DNA of 64,000 nt from Klebsiella sp. RHBSTW-00484. Its GTDB lineage: Bacteria > Pseudomonadota > Gammaproteobacteria > Enterobacterales > Enterobacteriaceae. Shown here one piece after another: positions 41,654 through 55,326 of this stretch. The position numbers and the translations under genes are program-made. Position 1 is the stretch's first letter. Each line of letters begins with the position of its first letter. Under the pieces are notes generated by a model that ran no database searches, was not told the origin of the DNA, and was given only the letters and a program-made list of their open reading frames with translations. Location of the stretch: positions 1,798,001 to 1,862,000 of the forward strand of contig NZ_CP055481.1 of the NCBI RefSeq assembly GCF_013705725.1, read 5' to 3'.

Positions 41654-43834
41654 ATGATTGATCATCTTAACATTAAGATCAAAAAAACTCTGCTGGCTAT
41701 ATTGATCTGTTTTATCGCGATTCCTCTATCCAGATTTATTTCCCCGCAAACGCTCATTGATGGAAATCAAATTTATCTGGCGTGGTTGCCGATGAGTGTA
41801 ATGTATTCGGTACTTTTTATTTTTGGCCGATATGCCGTTGCGCCATTGATTATTACGTTTGCGGTGACTAATACCTGGATTATCGACCTGACGCTACCGC
41901 AGGCGGCAATCCTGCTGTTTTGTCAGCTTTTCTCGGTCTTTGTTGCGTGTGCTATTGTCCGCCTTCAGCTTGGAAAACGTTGGCGTGCAGGGTTGACGGC
42001 AAAGCATATGGGAATGAGGGTGTTTTGGGGCGGTTTTTTTGCTCCCATTCTGCTGAAGATCACCATGTACATGGCTGGACAGTTTTTTTCATTTCCGTTG
42101 GCCATCTCCAGCTATTTCGGCAATATGTCGGTTATCTACACGATTATTGATATCCAAAGCCTAATTAGTGCAGCATTAATTTTTACAACATTCTTTTATT
42201 ATCCGTTGCGGATGATTATCAGTCCGCAGTATGCGCGTGCATTCTGGCTCAATCTTTCTCAATCGTGGCGCACGCGCGAGCAGCGGGTATTTACGCTATA
42301 TTGGTTTGCGGCGTTGGCGACTATATTACTTATACTCTGTTCACCTTATGATTCTGATTTCATTGCAGGTTATTTAGTCCCCCTTATATTCATCCTGCAC
42401 TTCATTGGGATTAGTCGCCTGGATCATATGCTAATTCGCATCTCATGGTCTGTTTCTGCATTTTTACTCGTGGCGTACAACCAGAATTTTTTACATGGTG
42501 TGCAGACTGAATATTCACTCTCGTTTGTCCTCTCTGTGTTGATTTCTTTCACCATCTGTTTGTTTTATATGGTAGATATTTATGCTCGTAGCGAGAGGAT
42601 AAAGCTAAGATGGCGAGACCAGGCTGAGGAAGACCCGCTAACCGGTTTACCGAATTTGCGTGCACTGGAGAGCTATCTGCACCGTAATCCGACGGTCGTT
42701 ATCAGCAGCTTACGGATTCAAAATCTGGATTTCCTCAGTCGTCATTACGGCATGATGATGAGAGTCGATAGCAAACGACAAATTGTCCGCAAAATGCAGC
42801 CGTTACTCAGTCAGGGTGAGAAGATTTTTCAGCTACCCGGCAGCGAGCTGTTACTCGTACTGAATGGTCCGGAGCCTGCGGCACGCCTCAGTCATATTGT
42901 CTCAACACTTAATCACAAAAAATACAGCTGGCATAACCAGATGCTTGATCTTGAATTTGGCGCGTCCTGGGGTCGCTATAACGGCATAGAATCGGAACTT
43001 CATCCAATGTTGGGTCAGCTAAGCTGGCTGTCGGAGCAAGCGGGAGCGGCTCGTCGAGTATTAGCGTTAGATATAGCTCAAGAGCAAATATCCGATCAAA
43101 CTACTGACCAGGTACGGTTGTTAGCCCAGGTTAAACAGGCGCTTAACAACCGCGAAATTGTGTTGTATGCCCAGCCTATTCAGGATGCTTCAGGAAACGG
43201 TTACTACGAAATACTTAGCCGTATACGTTGTGGTAACAGCATCATTACTCCCGATCGGTTTATTCCTCTGATTGCGCAGTTCAACCTGAGTCAGCGTTTT
43301 GATATGCAGGTTCTGGAAACGCTATTCAGTACGGTGCATCAATATCCAGGGATGCATTTCTCCGTCAATTTAATGCCTTACACGTTGATGCAAAACGACA
43401 GCGCAGCACAAATTATCTCACTGTTTAAGCGCTATAACTTGTCACCAGAGGTCATAACCATCGAAGTGACTGAAGAGCAGGCATTTTCTGATGTTGAAAC
43501 CAGTCTGCATAATATCCACCAGCTACGAAATTTTGGCTGTAGTATCGCCATTGATGACTTCGGTACGGGCTACGCTAACTATGAACGCCTGAAAAGTTTA
43601 CAGGCTGATATCGTTAAAATAGACGGTTGCTTTGTGCGTGATATTGAGACCGATCCGCTAGATACCATCATGATCAAATCGATTATTGAAATGGCGAAGG
43701 TAAAGAATATGAAGGTGGTTGCAGAGTATGTTGAAACTCAGGAACAGAGGGAAAAGCTTCTACAGCTAGGGGTCGACTATTTACAGGGCTATTTGATTGG
43801 CAAGCCGCAGCCACTGAGCGAACTGCAGGCATGA
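41654..43834 (+). CDS. pdeA: PdeA (YfeA), membrane cyclic-di-GMP phosphodiesterase
   Basis: This is a 726-residue protein: residues 1-310 hold about eight to ten membrane segments (MASE1-like sensor), about 315-470 a degenerate GGDEF domain (opening EEDPLTGLPNLRALE), and about 480-720 an EAL domain. EAL catalytic positions appear intact: YEILSR (EIL in place of EAL), SVNLMP, IEVTEEQ, IDDFGTGYAN, VKIDGC, AEYVE and LQGYLIGKP. It therefore probably hydrolyses c-di-GMP. Its 3' end converges on nupC at a shared terminator. Confidence 0.93.
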   Translation: MIDHLNIKIKKTLLAILICFIAIPLSRFISPQTLIDGNQIYLAWLPMSVMYSVLFIFGRYAVAPLIITFAVTNTWIIDLTLPQAAILLFCQLFSVFVACAIVRLQLGKRWRAGLTAKHMGMRVFWGGFFAPILLKITMYMAGQFFSFPLAISSYFGNMSVIYTIIDIQSLISAALIFTTFFYYPLRMIISPQYARAFWLNLSQSWRTREQRVFTLYWFAALATILLILCSPYDSDFIAGYLVPLIFILHFIGISRLDHMLIRISWSVSAFLLVAYNQNFLHGVQTEYSLSFVLSVLISFTICLFYMVDIYARSERIKLRWRDQAEEDPLTGLPNLRALESYLHRNPTVVISSLRIQNLDFLSRHYGMMMRVDSKRQIVRKMQPLLSQGEKIFQLPGSELLLVLNGPEPAARLSHIVSTLNHKKYSWHNQMLDLEFGASWGRYNGIESELHPMLGQLSWLSEQAGAARRVLALDIAQEQISDQTTDQVRLLAQVKQALNNREIVLYAQPIQDASGNGYYEILSRIRCGNSIITPDRFIPLIAQFNLSQRFDMQVLETLFSTVHQYPGMHFSVNLMPYTLMQNDSAAQIISLFKRYNLSPEVITIEVTEEQAFSDVETSLHNIHQLRNFGCSIAIDDFGTGYANYERLKSLQADIVKIDGCFVRDIETDPLDTIMIKSIIEMAKVKNMKVVAEYVETQEQREKLLQLGVDYLQGYLIGKPQPLSELQA

Positions 43835-43860
43835 AAAAGCCGGGACTCGCCCGGCTTTTT
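43834..43860. terminator. Bidirectional terminator between pdeA and nupC
   Basis: AAAAAGCCGGG ACTCG CCCGGCTTTTT is a perfect inverted repeat with A and T flanks, so it can stop transcription from both sides. Confidence 0.9.
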
Positions 43861-43876
43861 CAATACAAGTTACAGA

Positions 43877-45079
43877 TTACAATACCAGTGCAGCGATAGA
43901 TGCAGAAAGCACACTCACCAGAGTAGAACCGTAAAGCAGCTTCAGGCCGAAACGGGAAACCACGTTACCTTGCTCTTCATTCAGTCCTTTAATCGCGCCA
44001 GCGATGATACCGATTGAGGAGAAGTTGGCGAAGGACACCAGGAAGATGGAGATGATGCCTTCCGCACGTGGAGAGAGGGTTGAGGCCACTTTCTGCAGAT
44101 CCATCATGGCGACGAATTCGTTAGAAACCAGTTTGGTGGCCATAATGCTTCCCACCTGCAACGCTTCGCCCGCCGGTACGCCCATTATCCATGCGACCGG
44201 ATAGAAGATGTAGCCGAGGATCCCCTGGAAGGAAATGCTATAGCCGAACCAGCCGGTAACGGTGGCAAACAGGGCATTCAGCGCAGAAATCAGTGCGATA
44301 AAACCGATCAGCATCGCGGCAACGATAATCGCTACTTTAAAGCCTGCAAGGATGTATTCCCCCAGCATTTCGAAGAAGCTTTGTCCTTCATGCAGGTTAG
44401 ACATCTGCAGATTTTCTTCACTTTCATCAACGCGATATGGGTTAATTAATGACAGCACAATAAAGGTGCTGAACATGTTAAGTACCAGTGCCGCAACAAC
44501 GTATTTCGGCTGCAGCATGGTCATGTATGCGCCCACGATAGACATGGATACGGTAGACATCGCCGTTGCCGCCATGGTGTACATGCGGTTGCGGGACATT
44601 TTACCGAGGATATCTTTATAGGCGATGAAGTTTTCGGACTGGCCCAGAATCAGCGAACTGACTGCGTTAAAGGATTCCAGTTTGCCCATGCCGTTAATTT
44701 TGGACAGCACGGTACCGATGGCGCGAATGACGATAGGCAGAATACGGATATGCTGCAAAATACCGATCAGCGCAGAGATGAAGACGATTGGGCACAACAC
44801 TTTCAGGAAGAAGAAAGCCAGGCCTTTGTCGTTCATGCTGCCGAAGACGAAGTCTGTCCCTTCATTGGCGAACCCGAGGAGTTTTTCGAACATCTCGGAG
44901 AATCCTTTCACAAAACCCAGACCAATGTCAGAGTTCAGGAAGAACCAGGCCAGCAGAACTTCAATGACAAGCAGTTGAATGACATAACGAATACGAATCT
45001 GCTTACGGTTGTGGCTAGCCAACAGGGCCAAAATAGCAACCACTACGATCGCGAGAATAAAGTGCAAGACGCGGTCCAT
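43877..45079 (-). CDS. nupC: NupC, nucleoside:proton symporter
   Basis: NupC is a concentrative nucleoside transporter of 400 residues, a standard family length, with about eight to ten hydrophobic segments. [20 protein letters not shown] and [20 protein letters not shown] near 155 are hallmark blocks. The ATG at 45079 has the ribosome site TTGGAGCAAAT and gives the family start MDRVLHF; an in-frame start at 45118 is rejected. It diverges from mntH. CRP/CytR control is known in E. coli, but the sites are not clear enough here to mark. Confidence 0.96.
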   Translation of the reverse strand: MDRVLHFILAIVVVAILALLASHNRKQIRIRYVIQLLVIEVLLAWFFLNSDIGLGFVKGFSEMFEKLLGFANEGTDFVFGSMNDKGLAFFFLKVLCPIVFISALIGILQHIRILPIVIRAIGTVLSKINGMGKLESFNAVSSLILGQSENFIAYKDILGKMSRNRMYTMAATAMSTVSMSIVGAYMTMLQPKYVVAALVLNMFSTFIVLSLINPYRVDESEENLQMSNLHEGQSFFEMLGEYILAGFKVAIIVAAMLIGFIALISALNALFATVTGWFGYSISFQGILGYIFYPVAWIMGVPAGEALQVGSIMATKLVSNEFVAMMDLQKVASTLSPRAEGIISIFLVSFANFSSIGIIAGAIKGLNEEQGNVVSRFGLKLLYGSTLVSVLSASIAALVL

Positions 45080-45424
45080 ATTTGCTCCAAATATGAGGCA
45101 GGTTAAATTTCTTTGCACATTCTATGTAACGGGAGCAAAGAAAACGAGAGCTAGCACACACTATTGCAAGCATATGTGACTAATGGCAAAAATAGTGATC
45201 AACCATGCATTTTTGTTATGTTACGTAAAGGTTTTAAAAGTTGCATCGTTGTACTATTCTGAAGGTCGTATAAAAACAATTTATCAGCTGCAGTTTTCAG
45301 TTGCCGACCCGCTATCGTTCCCTTCTATCACAGCAATTATTATCACCTTTTTAAATGAGCTTGATAATCATTCGCATTTTGATAGCATGAAACATAGCAA
45401 AGGCTATATTTCCAGAGGCAGAAA
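45080..45424. promoter_or_regulatory. nupC / mntH divergent control region with MntR and Fur-like sites
   Basis: The 345-base gap has no gene. AAACATAGCAAAGGCTATATTT (45390-45411, reported in two parts as AAACATAGCAA and AGGCTATATTT) is a near-match to the MntR operator of E. coli mntH. TTGATAATCATTCGCATTTT at about 45361-45380 resembles a Fur box. This agrees with manganese- and iron-dependent repression of mntH. The nupC promoter lies on the other side; TGTGAC at about 45175 could be a CRP half-site. Confidence 0.7.
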
Positions 45425-46660
45425 ATGACAAGCAGTCGCGTTGAGAATAGCAGCGGTCGCGCAGCGCGCAAGATTAAGCTCGCCTTGATGGGGCCTGCGT
45501 TCATTGCTGCCATTGGCTATATCGACCCGGGTAATTTCGCCACCAACATTCAGGCCGGGGCCAGCTTTGGCTATCAATTGCTGTGGGTTGTGGTCTGGGC
45601 GAACCTGATGGCGATGCTGATTCAGGTGATGTCAGCGAAGCTGGGCATTGCTACTGGCAAAAATTTGGCGGAACAGATTCGCGACCATTATCCGCGTCCG
45701 GTGGTGTGGTTTTATTGGGTACAGGCTGAGATCATCGCTATGGCGACCGATCTTGCTGAATTCATCGGCGCGGCCATCGGCTTTAAGTTGATTCTTGGCG
45801 TCTCCTTACTGCAAGGGGCGGTACTGACCGGCGTGGCAACCTTCTTGATTTTGATGCTTCAGAGTCGTGGACAAAAACCGCTGGAGAAAGTGATTGGTGG
45901 CTTGCTGCTGTTTGTCGCCGTGGCGTACGTTGTCGAGTTGATATTCTCCCAGCCGGCGTTGGCACCGCTGGCAAAAGGGATGCTCATTCCATCGCTACCC
46001 ACCAGTGAAGCGGTATTTCTTGCCGCCGGGGTGCTGGGGGCGACTATTATGCCCCACGTCATCTACTTACATTCTTCACTAACTCAGCATCTACACGATG
46101 GGACACGCAAAGAGCGCTATAACGCGACGCGCTGGGATGTGGCGATTGCCATGACTATTGCAGGCTTTGTGAACCTGGCGATGATGGCGACCGCCGCCGC
46201 AGCGTTTCACTTTAATGGTCATACGGGGATTGCTGACCTGGATCAGGCTTACCTGACGTTGGAACCGTTGTTGAGCCACGCGGCGGCGACTATTTTTGGC
46301 CTTAGCCTGGTGGCTGCGGGATTGTCATCTACGGTAGTGGGTACGCTGGCGGGGCAGGTGGTAATGCAGGGTTTTATTCGCTTTCATATTCCACTTTGGG
46401 TTCGCCGGACGATTACCATGTTGCCGTCATTCATTGTTATTTTGATGGGGCTGGATCCCACTCGCATTTTGGTCATGAGCCAGGTCTTGCTGAGCTTTGG
46501 TATTGCACTGGCGCTGGTGCCGCTGCTGATCTTCACCAGTAATTCACAGCTGATGGGTGATTTAGTTAATGCCCGATGGGTGAAATTGCTGGGATGGGCG
46601 ATAGTCGCGATTGTGGTAGTTCTGAACGGTTGGCTGATCGTCGGGACGATATTTAGCTAA
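45425..46660 (+). CDS. mntH: MntH, Nramp-family manganese/divalent-metal transporter
   Basis: MntH is a proton-coupled Mn2+ (and Fe2+) importer of 411 residues with about eleven membrane segments. The conserved DPGN motif appears in [15 protein letters not shown] near residue 35, and the MPH motif in [11 protein letters not shown] near 210. Upstream are MntR- and Fur-type operators. Downstream, ypeC converges on a shared hairpin. Confidence 0.97.
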   Translation: MTSSRVENSSGRAARKIKLALMGPAFIAAIGYIDPGNFATNIQAGASFGYQLLWVVVWANLMAMLIQVMSAKLGIATGKNLAEQIRDHYPRPVVWFYWVQAEIIAMATDLAEFIGAAIGFKLILGVSLLQGAVLTGVATFLILMLQSRGQKPLEKVIGGLLLFVAVAYVVELIFSQPALAPLAKGMLIPSLPTSEAVFLAAGVLGATIMPHVIYLHSSLTQHLHDGTRKERYNATRWDVAIAMTIAGFVNLAMMATAAAAFHFNGHTGIADLDQAYLTLEPLLSHAAATIFGLSLVAAGLSSTVVGTLAGQVVMQGFIRFHIPLWVRRTITMLPSFIVILMGLDPTRILVMSQVLLSFGIALALVPLLIFTSNSQLMGDLVNARWVKLLGWAIVAIVVVLNGWLIVGTIFS

Positions 46661-46670
46661 TCCTTATATA

Positions 46671-46694
46671 AAATGGGGAGCCATCTGGCTCCCC
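46671..46694 (-). terminator. ypeC terminator hairpin
   Basis: ATGGGGAGCC ATCT GGCTCCCCAT is a perfect 10-bp stem; on the minus strand it is followed by TTTTATATAAGG. It also lies just past mntH and may help end that transcript. Confidence 0.8.
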
Positions 46695-46700
46695 ATGCTG

Positions 46701-47051
46701 TTAGTGATGCCCGTGGCCATGCCCGCGGCCACCTCCTGGCCCACGTCCCCGGCCGCCGTGTCGGTCATCGCGATCGTTCCAGCCTTCGCGATAGCCGCGC
46801 TCGTAAGCCTTACGTTTATCCCAGCCGCGGTGCCAGCCGTTGTCGTGACGATGCCAGCGGTTATCGCGCCATTCATAGTTTTTGCGCCAATAGTCACGGT
46901 TGCGCCAGCCGCCACCGTCCCAGTAGTTACCGTAATTGTCGCGATCGCCAATTTGTAATTTTATTGATGGCAACAGGGTGATTTCACCAGCATTAGCGAC
47001 CAATGGCGCTGTAGCCAGTAGTACTGCAGCCAGAATCAGTGACCTGAACAT
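46701..47051 (-). CDS. ypeC: YpeC, exported DUF2502 protein with His/Gly-rich tail
   Basis: This is a 116-residue precursor with a signal peptide ([21 protein letters not shown]). The mature part is very basic and aromatic ([20 protein letters not shown] and similar repeats) and ends in [16 protein letters not shown]. It matches the YpeC/DUF2502 family. The ATG at 47051 follows AAGGAGAAGAGT, so it is preferred to an upstream in-frame start. It converges on mntH; a metal-binding role is only inferred from the histidines. Confidence 0.9.
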   Translation of the reverse strand: MFRSLILAAVLLATAPLVANAGEITLLPSIKLQIGDRDNYGNYWDGGGWRNRDYWRKNYEWRDNRWHRHDNGWHRGWDKRKAYERGYREGWNDRDDRHGGRGRGPGGGRGHGHGHH

Positions 47052-47181
47052 ACTCTTCTCCTTCACGATCGGGGCCGTTGTCGGCCTGTTAACCTGATAT
47101 TACGGGGCGGTAAAGCCCCATCGCATCGGCTGAACTCCTAAATCGCAAGGGAGAGCACTTTTTGCTAAAGTAAAAATGAGT

Positions 47182-48174
47182 TTACACCGCAAGGATCGCG
47201 TCAATGACTGCATTTTCTTCGGTGCTGAAATGGCGGTTTCCCAGCATGCCAACCGCGTCATCCAATTGGGAGGTTTTGCTTGCGCCAATCAGCACCGAGG
47301 TCACTTTCTCCTCGCGCAGTACCCAGGCCAGCGCCATCTGCGAGAGCTTCTGCCCACGAGATTCGGCCAGCGCATTCAGTTGACGAACTTTCTCCAGTTT
47401 GTCATCAGTGAGCTGATCCGGTTGTAGAAAACGGCTGCCGCTGGCGGCGCGCGAGTCCGCTGGGATCCCATGTAGATAACGGTTGGTCAACTGACCGCCC
47501 GCCAGTGGTGAAAACGCTATACTACCCACCCCGGCAGTTTGCAGGAAATCCAGAAGCCCATCTTCAACCCAGCGTTCAAACATCGAATATTTGGGTTGAT
47601 GAATCAGGCACGGCGTGCCGAGATCGTTGAGGATGTTGACGGCTTCCTGGGCTTGTTCGAGCGGGTAGTTAGATAACCCGATGTACAGGGCTTTACCCTG
47701 GCGAACGATATGATCCAGCGCGCGCATCGTTTCCTGAAGCGGTGTCTCGGGATCAGGGCGATGATGGTAGAAAATATCGACATATTCCAGCCCCATTCGC
47801 TTCAGGCTTTGATCGAGGCTGGCAACCAGATACTTGCGTGAGCCCCAATCGCCATAAGGCCCGTCCCACATGGTGTAGCCGGCTTTACTGGAGATGATCA
47901 GTTCGTCACGATAAGGCAAGAAATCTTCCCTCAGGATCCGGCCGAAATTGCTCTCCGCCGAACCCGGAGGCGGCCCGTAGTTGTTCGCTAAATCGAAATG
48001 AGTAATGCCGAGATCGAATGCATGGCGCAGAAGCTGACGGCTGTTTTCCACCAAAGTTTCATCGCCAAAATTGTGCCAAAGTCCAAGAGATATAGCCGGT
48101 AGCTTCAATCCGCTATGGCCGCAACGGCGGTATTCCATCGTCTGATATCGCGTCGCATTTGCCTGGTAAACCAT
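47182..48174 (-). CDS. Aldo-keto reductase of the YghZ/Kv-beta-like (AKR14) type
   Basis: This is a 330-residue aldo-keto reductase. The catalytic tetrad can be seen: Asp and Tyr in FDLANNYGPPPGSAE near residue 52, Lys in IISSKAGYTMW near 82, His in YVDIFYHHRPD near 118. The NADPH region is VLIGASKTSQL near 300. The N-terminus (MVYQANATRYQTMEYRRCGH) matches E. coli YghZ, a methylglyoxal reductase, but that gene lies elsewhere in E. coli. The ATG at 48174 follows GAGGAAGT; a longer frame start at 48321 crosses the promoter gap and is rejected. It diverges from ipdC. Confidence 0.9.
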   Translation of the reverse strand: MVYQANATRYQTMEYRRCGHSGLKLPAISLGLWHNFGDETLVENSRQLLRHAFDLGITHFDLANNYGPPPGSAESNFGRILREDFLPYRDELIISSKAGYTMWDGPYGDWGSRKYLVASLDQSLKRMGLEYVDIFYHHRPDPETPLQETMRALDHIVRQGKALYIGLSNYPLEQAQEAVNILNDLGTPCLIHQPKYSMFERWVEDGLLDFLQTAGVGSIAFSPLAGGQLTNRYLHGIPADSRAASGSRFLQPDQLTDDKLEKVRQLNALAESRGQKLSQMALAWVLREEKVTSVLIGASKTSQLDDAVGMLGNRHFSTEENAVIDAILAV

Positions 48175-48199
48175 ACTTCCTCCGCAGATAAAACAGGGT

Positions 48200-51243
<3,044 letters not shown>

Positions 51244-51507
51244 GAATAGTATCCTTTTAAGTATCCTGGAGCACTACATTGCCTGGGCGCTTTATGGGCG
51301 TCGATGCAAATGATGCTGAAACGATCAAGTAAAGATGCAGCCTGACAATTGTAAGATATTCGATTCACAATTTTTCATGAATTACAGTACAACTGTGACG
51401 CAGATCGCTAAACCAGGGGTGCTTATGCGTTGGTCGTTGTTGTTAAGGCGTCATGAATTTACAGTGTGCCAAAAGAACCATTTTGACTTTAGCGGAGCCG
51501 TAACGGA

Positions 51508-52473
51508 ATGACAAAATTTGCTTTAGTAGGGGACGTTGGCGGAACGAATGCTCGTCTGGCGTTATGTGATATTGCAAGCGGGGAAATCTCCCGTGCCAAG
51601 ACCTATTCCGGGCTCGATTATCCAAGTCTTGAGGCCGTTGTTCAGGTCTATCTGGAGGAGCATGACGTCAAGGTGGAAGACGGCTGTATTGCCATTGCTT
51701 GCCCAATTACCGGCGACTGGGTGGCGATGACTAACCATACCTGGGCGTTTTCTATTGCCGAGATGAAAAAGAATCTGGGCTTCTCTCATCTGGAAATCAT
51801 TAATGATTTCACAGCCGTATCGATGGCGATTCCGATGCTGAAAGCTGAGCATCTGATTCAGTTCGGCGGTGCGCAACCGGTGGAAGGCAAGCCAATTGCC
51901 GTCTATGGCGCAGGTACCGGTCTGGGCGTTGCTCACCTGGTGCATGTTGATAAGCGTTGGGTGAGCCTACCGGGTGAGGGCGGCCATGTTGACTTCGCAC
52001 CGAACAGCGAAGAAGAGGGCATTATTCTGGAAGAACTGCGTACCGAGCTGGGGCATGTCTCCGCCGAGCGTGTGCTGTCAGGGCCGGGGCTGGTGAATCT
52101 TTACCGGGCGATTGTGAAGTCCGATGGGCGTCTGCCGGAAAACCTACAGCCTAAAGACGTAACTGAACGTGCGTTGGCCGATACTTGCATCGATTGTCGT
52201 CGCGCGCTGTCGCTATTTTGCGTCATCATGGGCCGCTTTGGCGGTAACCTGGCGCTAACTTTGGGGACTTTTGGCGGCGTGTATATCGCCGGTGGCATTG
52301 TTCCGCGCTTCCTCGACTTCTTTAAAGCCTCCGGTTTTCGCGGTGGATTTGAAGATAAAGGCCGTTTTAAAGCCTTTGTGCAGGATATCCCGGTATATCT
52401 GATTGTCCATGACAACCCTGGGCTGCTGGGTTCCGGTGCGCACCTGCGTCAGACTCTCGGTCAGGTTCTCTAA
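51508..52473 (+). CDS. glk: Glk, glucokinase
   Basis: Glk phosphorylates free cytosolic glucose with ATP. The 321-residue protein (same as E. coli) has the ATP loop [14 protein letters not shown] near residue 8, the catalytic aspartate in [12 protein letters not shown] near 100, and [12 protein letters not shown] near 135. It diverges from yfeO over a 264-base gap and is followed by the ypdAB two-component genes on the other strand. The ribosome site is GGAGCCGTAACGGA. Confidence 0.98.
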   Translation: MTKFALVGDVGGTNARLALCDIASGEISRAKTYSGLDYPSLEAVVQVYLEEHDVKVEDGCIAIACPITGDWVAMTNHTWAFSIAEMKKNLGFSHLEIINDFTAVSMAIPMLKAEHLIQFGGAQPVEGKPIAVYGAGTGLGVAHLVHVDKRWVSLPGEGGHVDFAPNSEEEGIILEELRTELGHVSAERVLSGPGLVNLYRAIVKSDGRLPENLQPKDVTERALADTCIDCRRALSLFCVIMGRFGGNLALTLGTFGGVYIAGGIVPRFLDFFKASGFRGGFEDKGRFKAFVQDIPVYLIVHDNPGLLGSGAHLRQTLGQVL

Positions 52474-52514
52474 ACCCGCCTCTTACCCGGATAAATCGTT
52501 TATCCGGGTCATCT

Positions 52515-53255
52515 CTACAGATGCATTAGCTGGCGAAACTCTTTGACCTTGCTGCGGCTCACCGGGACCTGAAACTCCAGGTCGCGAAGCCGCAGAATAT
52601 AGGTATTGTTGAACCAGGGTTCAATTTCGCGAATTTTATTCAGATTCACGCAATATGAACGATGGCAGCGGAAGAAGTGTGCTGGCGGCAGCTTGTTACA
52701 GAACTCCGTGATATTCATCGGCATCACGAACGACTCCCGACGGGTATAAACGAACGTCATCTTTTCATGCGCTTCGGCGTAGTAGATATCATGGATGCTG
52801 GTCACGATGATGCGTTCATCTTTAATTAAATTGATCGTGTCGTTTTCCCGCGTTGGGTTGGATACCGCCCCCGTACCGGTGCTGACTTGCTGCTGTTGCC
52901 AGGCGCTGGTCAGCTTTTGCAGCATGTTAATAATGCGCGATTCCTGGTACGGTTTCAGGATGTAATCAAATGCCTCCAGCTCAAAAGCTTCTACTGCATG
53001 TTCTTTCCACGCAGTGATAAAGACAATAAAGGGTTTGTGCACAAACTGGCTGATATTTTGCGCCAGCAGAACACCATCCAAAGAGGGGATGTTGATATCA
53101 AGAAAAATGGCGTCAACTTTGTTGTGCTGTAAAAACTTCAGCACGTCCAGCCCATCATCAAAGGTACCGACAATCTCCATCTGACTGTGGGTGTTAATCA
53201 GCCAGGTGAGCTCTTGTTGCGCCAGGAATTCATCTTCAACAATGATGACTTTCAT
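52515..53255 (-). CDS. ypdB: YpdB (PyrR), LytTR response regulator
   Basis: YpdB is the response regulator of the pyruvate-sensing YpdAB system. The 246-residue protein has a receiver domain with phospho-acceptor Asp53 in DAIFLDINIPSLDG and a C-terminal LytTR DNA-binding domain (from about 145, including PPAHFFRCHRSYCVNLNKI). The ATG at 53255 gives the family start MKVIIVEDEF with a GTGGAAATAAG leader. An in-frame ATG at 53270 overlaps the ypdA stop (ATGA) and would add five residues. Confidence 0.95.
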   Translation of the reverse strand: MKVIIVEDEFLAQQELTWLINTHSQMEIVGTFDDGLDVLKFLQHNKVDAIFLDINIPSLDGVLLAQNISQFVHKPFIVFITAWKEHAVEAFELEAFDYILKPYQESRIINMLQKLTSAWQQQQVSTGTGAVSNPTRENDTINLIKDERIIVTSIHDIYYAEAHEKMTFVYTRRESFVMPMNITEFCNKLPPAHFFRCHRSYCVNLNKIREIEPWFNNTYILRLRDLEFQVPVSRSKVKEFRQLMHL

Positions 53256-53266
53256 CTTATTTCCAC

Positions 53267-54964
53267 TCATGATAACAGCGACTCCGTCGCCGCCTGGGGC
53301 GCATGTTGGGTTGGTATGTAGAAGGCAATTTCGGTGCCCGGCGTCAGGTGTCTAATGTGCAGGCCTTCGCCATACAGTAGCTTCACCCGATGATGAACAT
53401 TCAGTAAACCGATTTTATTTCCCGGCATTTCATCAGCTTCCACTCTGGCGACTACCGCAGGGTCGATACCATTACCTGTATCCCGAACGCTAATTCGTAC
53501 CCGATTTCCGCACTCATTAATACCGATGGTGACCACGCCTTTTCCTTTGCACGGTTGGATCCCATGGACGATGGCATTCTCTACCAGCGGTTGGATCAAC
53601 AGGCTGGGGATCATGAAGCTCACTTCATCATCAATATCATAAATCACCGTTAGCTTATCGCCGAAGCGCGCCTGTTCAATGGCGATGTAATCCTTGATTT
53701 GGTAGAGCTCTTTTTTGATATCAATCTGCTCGTCATCTTTTAATTCAATGTTATAGCGTAAATAGCGCGACAAATTAAAAATCAGTTGCCGCGCGGTGTC
53801 CGGATTCATGCGAATTGATGATGAAATGGCGTTCAGGGCGTTAAAGAGAAAGTGAGGATTGATTTTGCTTTGTAGCGCACGAAGCTCGGCTTTGTTTGCC
53901 ATCTCGCGAAGCTGTTCGGCGCGGGAAACCTCCAACTGGGTGGAGATAATCTGCGACAAGCCAATCGCCATTTCCTGCAGCGAAGAGGTGATTCGGTGCG
54001 CGTGGCAGTAATAGATTTTTAGCGTGCCGGTAACCACACCTTTCTCCGATAGCGGGATCACCAGCATGGAGTGAATTTCCGGCGTTCGATGAGCTTCATC
54101 ATTATTTTTAATGATGATTTTTCCATAGCGGATCGCCTGTTGCGTTGTTGGGCTAATAAAGTCGTCGTTATCACGATAGTTGATTTCTCCCACGCCGACA
54201 TAAGCCATCACGTGCTGGGTATTGGTAATCGCGACGGCATCGGCATTGATATCGCGGCGGATGATATCGCATACCTGGCGCAGAGATTCACTGTTTACGT
54301 GGCGAAACAGCGGTAGCGTTTTGTTGGCGATATCGAGCGCCAGTTTTGCCTGACGAGCGGCGCTGGCTTCTTTCTCACCCTCAACGCTTTGCACCAACAG
54401 GACGATAAAACCGATACAGACGCTGCCGAGGATCATCGGGATCCCAATTTTGGAGACAATGTCCATTCCTAGCGAGAGAGAAGGGGCCCACACCACGACG
54501 AGGATCATGGTCAGCGTTTCGCACAGCATCCCGGCAAGAATCCCGGCTTTCCAGCGTTGCGTTTTAGGAATTTTTCGACTGATAAAACCGGAGAGCAGGC
54601 CGGCGACAATGCTGGTGATGAAACAGGGGATGGCGGTGACGCCATCGATATCGATGAGATAGCGATGCACGCCAGCAATCACGCCCACGATCGCTCCGAC
54701 CCAGGGGCCAAATAAGATACCGCCGGACATGACTGCGATGATACGCACGTTGACCAGCGATCCCTCTACCGGCACGCCGGACCAGGTACTGAACAAGGCA
54801 AACAGGGAAAAAATCGCGGTAACGGCCAGCAGTTCTTTTGGTGTATGCGCGGATTTATGCAGAAGTTCGCGAAACAGGCGCAGACGGATAAGGAAAAAAA
54901 GGCAAATCAACATTAATGCCGCGCGGTCAAAAACTGCCAGCAGCATCGTGAATATTTCGTGCAT
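53267..54964 (-). CDS. ypdA: YpdA (PyrS), LytS-type sensor histidine kinase
   Basis: YpdA is the membrane sensor kinase of the YpdAB system, which responds to extracellular pyruvate in E. coli. It is 565 residues. The 5TM-LYT domain is at about residues 1-205 ([20 protein letters not shown] motif near 80), a GAF-like domain follows, then the phospho-acceptor region [20 protein letters not shown] near 365 and an HATPase domain with [10 protein letters not shown] near 510. ypdB is directly downstream. In K-12 ypdC follows ypdB; here glk does. Confidence 0.96.
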   Translation of the reverse strand: MHEIFTMLLAVFDRAALMLICLFFLIRLRLFRELLHKSAHTPKELLAVTAIFSLFALFSTWSGVPVEGSLVNVRIIAVMSGGILFGPWVGAIVGVIAGVHRYLIDIDGVTAIPCFITSIVAGLLSGFISRKIPKTQRWKAGILAGMLCETLTMILVVVWAPSLSLGMDIVSKIGIPMILGSVCIGFIVLLVQSVEGEKEASAARQAKLALDIANKTLPLFRHVNSESLRQVCDIIRRDINADAVAITNTQHVMAYVGVGEINYRDNDDFISPTTQQAIRYGKIIIKNNDEAHRTPEIHSMLVIPLSEKGVVTGTLKIYYCHAHRITSSLQEMAIGLSQIISTQLEVSRAEQLREMANKAELRALQSKINPHFLFNALNAISSSIRMNPDTARQLIFNLSRYLRYNIELKDDEQIDIKKELYQIKDYIAIEQARFGDKLTVIYDIDDEVSFMIPSLLIQPLVENAIVHGIQPCKGKGVVTIGINECGNRVRISVRDTGNGIDPAVVARVEADEMPGNKIGLLNVHHRVKLLYGEGLHIRHLTPGTEIAFYIPTQHAPQAATESLLS

Positions 54965-55254
54965 GTGTACGCCGTGTTAATCGCGAGAAAGGAATATGAT
55001 AGAAAACCTTGCAGCAGAAGGCTAGCCAAAGGCAAGAATAGGGAAAGGTCACACAAATAAAAGGGGATTGATGGCGAATCCTGGAGATTCAATCATCTCC
55101 ACTTATTGTAGATAAATGAAGTAAATTAAAAGATATCAACCTGTTAATTTTTATTGGTGAACTCACGTAGTCAGACATGATTTGTGCCGCATTTAGTGGC
55201 GCTGATACCCGTTTTATTCACCAGCAATTATTTTTTATCTTCCCTCTCGACAAC
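54965..55254. other. A+T-rich gap upstream of the alaC leader
   Basis: This stretch between divergent ypdA and alaC is A+T-rich and must hold the ypdA promoter and probably the alaC promoter. No protein gene is apparent. A possible -10/-35 pair cannot be chosen with confidence. Confidence 0.4.
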
Positions 55255-55326
55255 ATGAATTTTTTCGGGTTATTTTCTAAGCGTGCCGCAACTGCGGCAG
55301 CGTCGCTCGGACGGTCCGGGCGCTAA
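55255..55326 (+). CDS. Candidate alanine-rich leader peptide for alaC
   Basis: This is a short frame of 23 codons (ATG at 55255, TAA at 55324-55326) in the region before alaC. It reads MNFFGLFSKRAATAAASLGR followed by SGR, with five Ala codons and one Thr between residues 11 and 16. The stop lies 18 bases before the alaC ATG. Hairpins GCCGC/GCGGC (from 55284) and CGGAC/GTCCG (from about 55308) overlap the alanine codons. A leader-peptide mechanism sensing alanine is plausible for an alanine-forming enzyme but unproven. No classic Shine-Dalgarno precedes the ATG. Confidence 0.5.
   Translation: MNFFGLFSKRAATAAASLGRSGR

Noticed and set aside
45183..45428. An 81-codon plus-strand frame just before mntH
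   Set aside because: It crosses the mntH control region including the MntR site and overlaps the mntH start; it is probably chance in A+T-rich DNA.
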